Source: Actinia tenebrosa
Taxonomy: Eukaryota > Cnidaria > Anthozoa > Actiniaria > Actiniidae
Direction of reading: 5' to 3'
DNA length: 64,000 bases
Assembly (NCBI RefSeq): GCF_009602425.1
Contig: NW_022259526.1
Span: 54,522-118,521, forward strand
In this document: positions 59,907 to 64,000 of the stretch, in pieces
Numbering within the stretch: the stretch's first letter is position 1
Layout: each line of letters starts with the position of its first letter
Made by a program: the position numbers and the translations under genes
The notes under the pieces: generated by a model
Told to the model about the DNA's origin: nothing
Seen by the model: the letters and a program-made list of their open reading frames with translations, nothing else
The model's database searches: none

Positions 59907-62900
59907 ATGGATCCGTTGTTTTCGCCTGTAAAATGTATCATCCGAGAAAAAGACCCTCGTTTAGACGTGAATATTGTCCGAAAAGATCGCGCTATAATGT
60001 ACAAAGTCGAACCAAGAAAAATCATGGACGTTAGGAAGGAAATAAAGCTTTGGAACTGTCCTAATGTTGAGGTTCGTCAGCTTGTTGAAACTGCATTAGG
60101 GGTAAGTTCAGTTATATTTTTTTGTTAAATTTAGTTTAAAATTCATATCGTGGAGGAAATTAGTTTTTTCAAACCAGCACATGTTTTGTAAGCATTTTCT
60201 ATTAAAATTCCTAAAATGTGATTTCTGAAGGTTTTTTTTGTAATTAGCTCTAAAAAATTTTTTTTAAAAGCTATCTTTTTAAAATACCTAATGTTATATT
60301 GTATTTTTTTATATTCATGTAAAAGACTTTAGGTTTAATAAAGTGAACGCTATTTGAACTCAAGCCATTAGTAATATGTGTCAACATCAAAACTTGACAA
60401 TTTAACAAATTTTTAAAACCTGGCACAGATTCTGTCACATATAATGTTTTCGATTTTCTTTCGATTCGACATAGTTAGCAATGAGGAAAGAATATTCACT
60501 GGTATCTTGTCCTCGCAGTTTCAAATTCTTTAAAAGAAAACGGAGTTTTAATTTGATGTTTAGTTTAGATGTTTTTGGCTTCTGATATCCTCATTCTAAA
60601 AAAAGATTGAAATCACACATCTTAACGCTATGTTTATTCTTTCTTCTCTTATTTGTTTTTTTGCTCAACATGTACGATACTAAAAGTGCCAAACTAAGCC
60701 GAGGTTCAGAGAACGACCGATGAACTAATTGTTAAAACCTTCAAAAACAAGAAAAATCGATAAGTTTGCTTTTGTAACTTTGCCTTATAATCTACAAACT
60801 GAGCCAGCCGCGTAAAGGGATGTCTATTCGACATTTTTAGTATTCGTTTTAATTAGATTTTGAGATGATATCGCATTCTTATGGGTATTCAGCTAATGGT
60901 ATTGTCAAAGAATTGTATGGCATACTGTGTCTAGAGGATTACGGCGGCTTTCACACAAAGTCGCTATGGAATAACTATAAGCCAAGGTTTGCATTCTAAT
61001 ATATCCCGTGTCTCTCTTCTTTCATTTGAAATAGTAACTTGATTTTTTTATTCTCGTAATATACGTTTAGTTTGTCTCTTTGCAACGCATGCACAAAGTA
61101 ACTTTTTATCTGAGGGGGGAGGGGAGGGGGTATGGGTGAGAAAATAGGGATATATAATTAGTATAACCAACTTTGTTTAAAACACCCTATTTTATTTCCG
61201 ACATTCTTAAGTCTCTCCTACACAACTATAATTTCAAGTGGTTATATTACACGAACATCCTATTCAATCAGCAGCTTGGTATATATTTTATAAATTCAAT
61301 TGCAGTACCAGTCTCGGCCAGGAACCTCGTCCTCTCTCAGAGGGTCCTTATCTCCAAGGCATACGTCAACCCCTACCAAAGGAAGGACCATTTCACCAGT
61401 ACCCCCTTCACAAAGCCGACCAGGTACTTCAACGCCGAAGAACAATGGAAGGGCTATGTCAGCCTCATCTATGAGGTCCACGGGGACACAAACAAGGTAT
61501 ATAAAAAATAGGTTAATTTAAGCACCCACGAAAACAATTAGCCTTTTTAAGAGTTGTGGAAATGCGTTCATTATGGGGCTGACATTTTATGCTTCAAAAA
61601 ACGAAAGATATTTGATAATTAACACGAACTTAAGGTTTCCTATCCCTTTTCACTGTCAGCAAGTGAAATATGAGCCAAATAAGCACTAAAGAGTCCCCTA
61701 AGACAGTCCCATGATGCGACGTGTTCTGCAACTCTGTAAAGACAAATAGTTGGTCACTTGCCTCTCACCTCTGGGATTACGGTGTTCAATTCTAGGACTC
61801 GGCATCTAATGTGAGTAGAGTTTGTTAGGTCTTTTACCTTGGAGTGTTTTTCTCTGGGTTTTCTGGTTTTTATTTCTCCACAAAACCTAACACGCTAAAT
61901 TCCAATAAGACATCTGAGTTAAACTTGCCCTGACTTTGATCGACTCCGAGAGGCACCGGTTGATTCAGGGTTCTAGAAGATATTGTCCAGTATCATCAAG
62001 TTACTGCCAGAATATCAGTTTGTCCTAAGGAGGGCGAGTCCTTGAGTTCAGAATCTTTTATTTTCCTTTATTGTTTTTCAATAATTTGCTTTCTTTCTTT
62101 GTCGTTTTAGTCTTGAAGGCACTGTTCCTCGTACTGGTCTTGTTCTAGAGAAGCCCCCAGCACCAGCCGTCAGACCAGGTTCGTTAAGCACGAAATAGTT
62201 CCTTCAGTTGAAATTCAAATGCTGTCCGTGGAATTAAGCTGACGGTGCGCAATATACTTCTAAACAGTGCGCTGTTTTGAGGGATGAGAGAAGTCAATGC
62301 AAGCGTCAGTGAGATCACTGGGTGTCGTTCTATGTATGTCGTGTTTGCTGCAAGCATGCATACTTACAAAGTTAGCCATGTGCACTTGCACCAATATTTA
62401 TCCTATACTTGATAGTCATTTTTTATTCAGATTTTTCTCAAATTATAAAGAAACACTGCATATTCAAGGGGTACTACTTTATACCCCTACCTCGAAAAGA
62501 ACGACATTCATTGTGCGCGCTTTCTTGCAGATTGTGTTAGAGAGATGAGGCTTATTGCTGCGCTTCTCGTGCATATTATAAATAGAATACTAAATCCTTG
62601 GTAACTCTTTTTTTTTAGGCTCGTCCCGGAGCACCCAAAGTGCTACCTATAATTCTAGAAGCCAGTCATGTCAGCCTCCTCACATGTACATGAACGATAA
62701 CCTGCGACGAGCTGCCAAGCACAACCGCCCAGCAAGTCATGTTCACTCGTGTGGAATAACCGAAGACCTCACGAACAAACAACCTACGAGCCCGAGACGA
62801 TTCGACGGCACAGTCGTAACGCTACCGAAGTTCGTGAAGGGGAATGAATTTTTAACTCACGAGGATTTATCGATTGGTCAAAAGCAGTACATCTGGGGAA

Positions 62901-63963
62901 TTGCACGGATTTATTCTGTGTCTAATATGATACAGTTGAAACAGAGACAGTATCAAAGTTTGCTTGATTATGACTTTAACCGTAGAATTCAGAACAAGGA
63001 CTTGAAGGAACATGAGAGAAAGAAAGAGTGGAGGGAATATATACGATACTCGAAGTTCATCAAGAGACAAGATCTGGTAAATAAGGAAGTAGCTGGGGGA
63101 GGGAGGGAGGGAGGGGAAGGGAAGGGGCCGGAAAATGTCTTTCTCGGGGCTGCGCATTTATCTAAAGGTGCAGCATTGTTGCGTTGAAAGTTGCAGAGCG
63201 ACTGTTGCTTGTATCACCACTCGGCGCGCAACAAGTTTGTACTGTTGCGCGACGTAAAAACTCCTTGCAATAATGCAAATTTGTTGCACGTGGAGTGCTA
63301 ATACGAACAATATTAGCTCTGTAACTTGCAATGCACGCATTATTATCTATTTTGTTGCCGCATCTTAAACAAAAGAAGCGTGTGCGTAACGCGTGTTGCT
63401 AATGCGTCGCTTCTGATCAAGCTCCGATTCGAGTTCTTCTCGATTTTAATCTCAGATTCGTGTTCACATGTACGCAAATTGAATGGTTCGTTGATTTCGT
63501 AGGTTCTCTTATTTTCCCTCCTTCTTCCGCAAAAAATAGCACTTCTTTGCCTAAAAAGGGGATCCACCTCGCATGAGTAATGTGTCGTTCTAGGGAACTA
63601 ACATGCAACTTGTTAATATCCAAAAGATATTTCCATACACCAACTTACTTTCATTCACATAATTTTTGATTGCAAGACTTCTCTGAATTTTGTAGCGCAT
63701 TCCACGTGCGGGCAGACAACAAGGCTCCCCTGCCACCCCATGTGAGGAGGTATCTCATATTCACCGTCACGTAGTCAAAGGTTGGACAACGAACCCTCAT
63801 TCAGATGCAGCATACCGACATGACAAACAAGAAAGGGGTAGAGAACAAAAAGAAGAAGACGAAGAAGCTGTACGTAGGTTACCAGATGAGAGCGATACAG
63901 AGACTAGTTCACCTGATACGATGTCTGGACGGTACGAAGTGGTACTCCTTAAGACACCAAAAG
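59907..63963 (+). CDS. FAM216-like protein, 3' end outside window
   Basis: Exons 59907-60101, 61306-61496, 62111-62178, 62619-63076 and 63696-63963 (or open to the window end) join in phase and give about 393 residues so far. The start at 59907 (MDPLFSPVKCIIREKDPRLD) is chosen because it opens a clean coding stretch behind an X-box. An upstream in-frame TTG exists, and an acceptor-like AG at 59742 leaves a longer first exon possible. Residues 66-130 are Ser/Thr/Pro-rich with QSRPGTS twice. Residues about 235-268 contain IGQKQYIWGIARIYSVSNMI and LKQRQYQSLL, which match the FAM216A/B signature (GQK-Y---IA-IY------L--RQY). An acidic Ser-rich segment, EDEEAVRRLPDESDTETSSP, follows. The molecular function is unknown; FAM216B is linked to testis and ciliated cells. 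The second and last exons have no early ATG and are easily missed. Confidence 0.7.
61740..61985 (+). repeat. Near full-length tRNA-derived SINE (family B2)
   Basis: A head with CACTTGCCTCTCACC and a box-B-like GTGTTCAATTCTAGG, then GAGTAGAGTTTGTTAGG, TTCTCTGGGTTTTCTGG, CACAAAACCTAACACGC and AAATTCCAATAAG (core). The tail is GCCCTGACTTTGATCGACTC and GGTTGATTCAGGGTTCTAG. This copy shows that the multiplied unit of the arrays at 4211 and 8053 is a SINE tail. It lies in an intron of the FAM216-like gene. Confidence 0.75.
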
Positions 63964-64000
63964 GTATTGATTGCCGTGAAAGATTTGATTTAAAAAACTT

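Noticed and set aside
1-64000. Retroviral, LTR, Polinton or toxin remnants
   Set aside because: No reverse transcriptase, integrase, capsid, envelope or long terminal repeat pair was recognised in either strand.

Overview
The window is a 64 kb piece of an AT-rich, intron-rich animal genome. Genes have many short exons, GT-AG introns and long introns and spacers full of short non-autonomous transposons. The gene families and the style of tRNA-derived SINEs and foldback MITEs fit an invertebrate, most likely an anthozoan cnidarian (coral or anemone). That placement is inference; no single sequence proves it.

Layout. (1) 43-1105 (+): the last two coding exons of an SLC17-type anion/glutamate transporter. 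(2) 2450-7632 (+): a complete eight-exon cathepsin B with all active-site residues and the occluding-loop histidine pair. (3) 8542-14684 (-): a complete ten-exon RIOK3 kinase, convergent with cathepsin B. (4) 14685-26735: about 12 kb with no gene I recognise. It holds palindromic MITEs, a 430-bp polypurine tract, a CpG-rich minisatellite and isolated transcription-factor motifs. (5) 26736-43409 (-): an eleven-exon RNA-binding protein with two RRMs of the Musashi/DAZAP1/hnRNP A/B group. (6) 43410-56858: about 13 kb of spacer with simple repeats, SINE and MITE remnants and promoter-type motifs. (7) 56859-57841 (+): two well-spliced coding exons of unknown identity. (8) 59907 to the window end (+): a FAM216-like gene preceded by an RFX-type X-box; its 3' end lies outside.

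The genes do not form a pathway: a membrane transporter, a lysosomal protease, a kinase of ribosome maturation/innate signalling, an mRNA-binding protein and a possibly ciliary protein sit side by side, as is usual in animal genomes. The most unusual structure is in the repeats. At least two SINE families share one central domain but end in different tails. One of those tails has been amplified into 57-59-bp tandem arrays, one inside cathepsin B intron 2 and one in opposite orientation just beyond that gene. No retroviral, LTR or Polinton-like element was recognised. There is one assembly gap of 45 N at 13102-13146.
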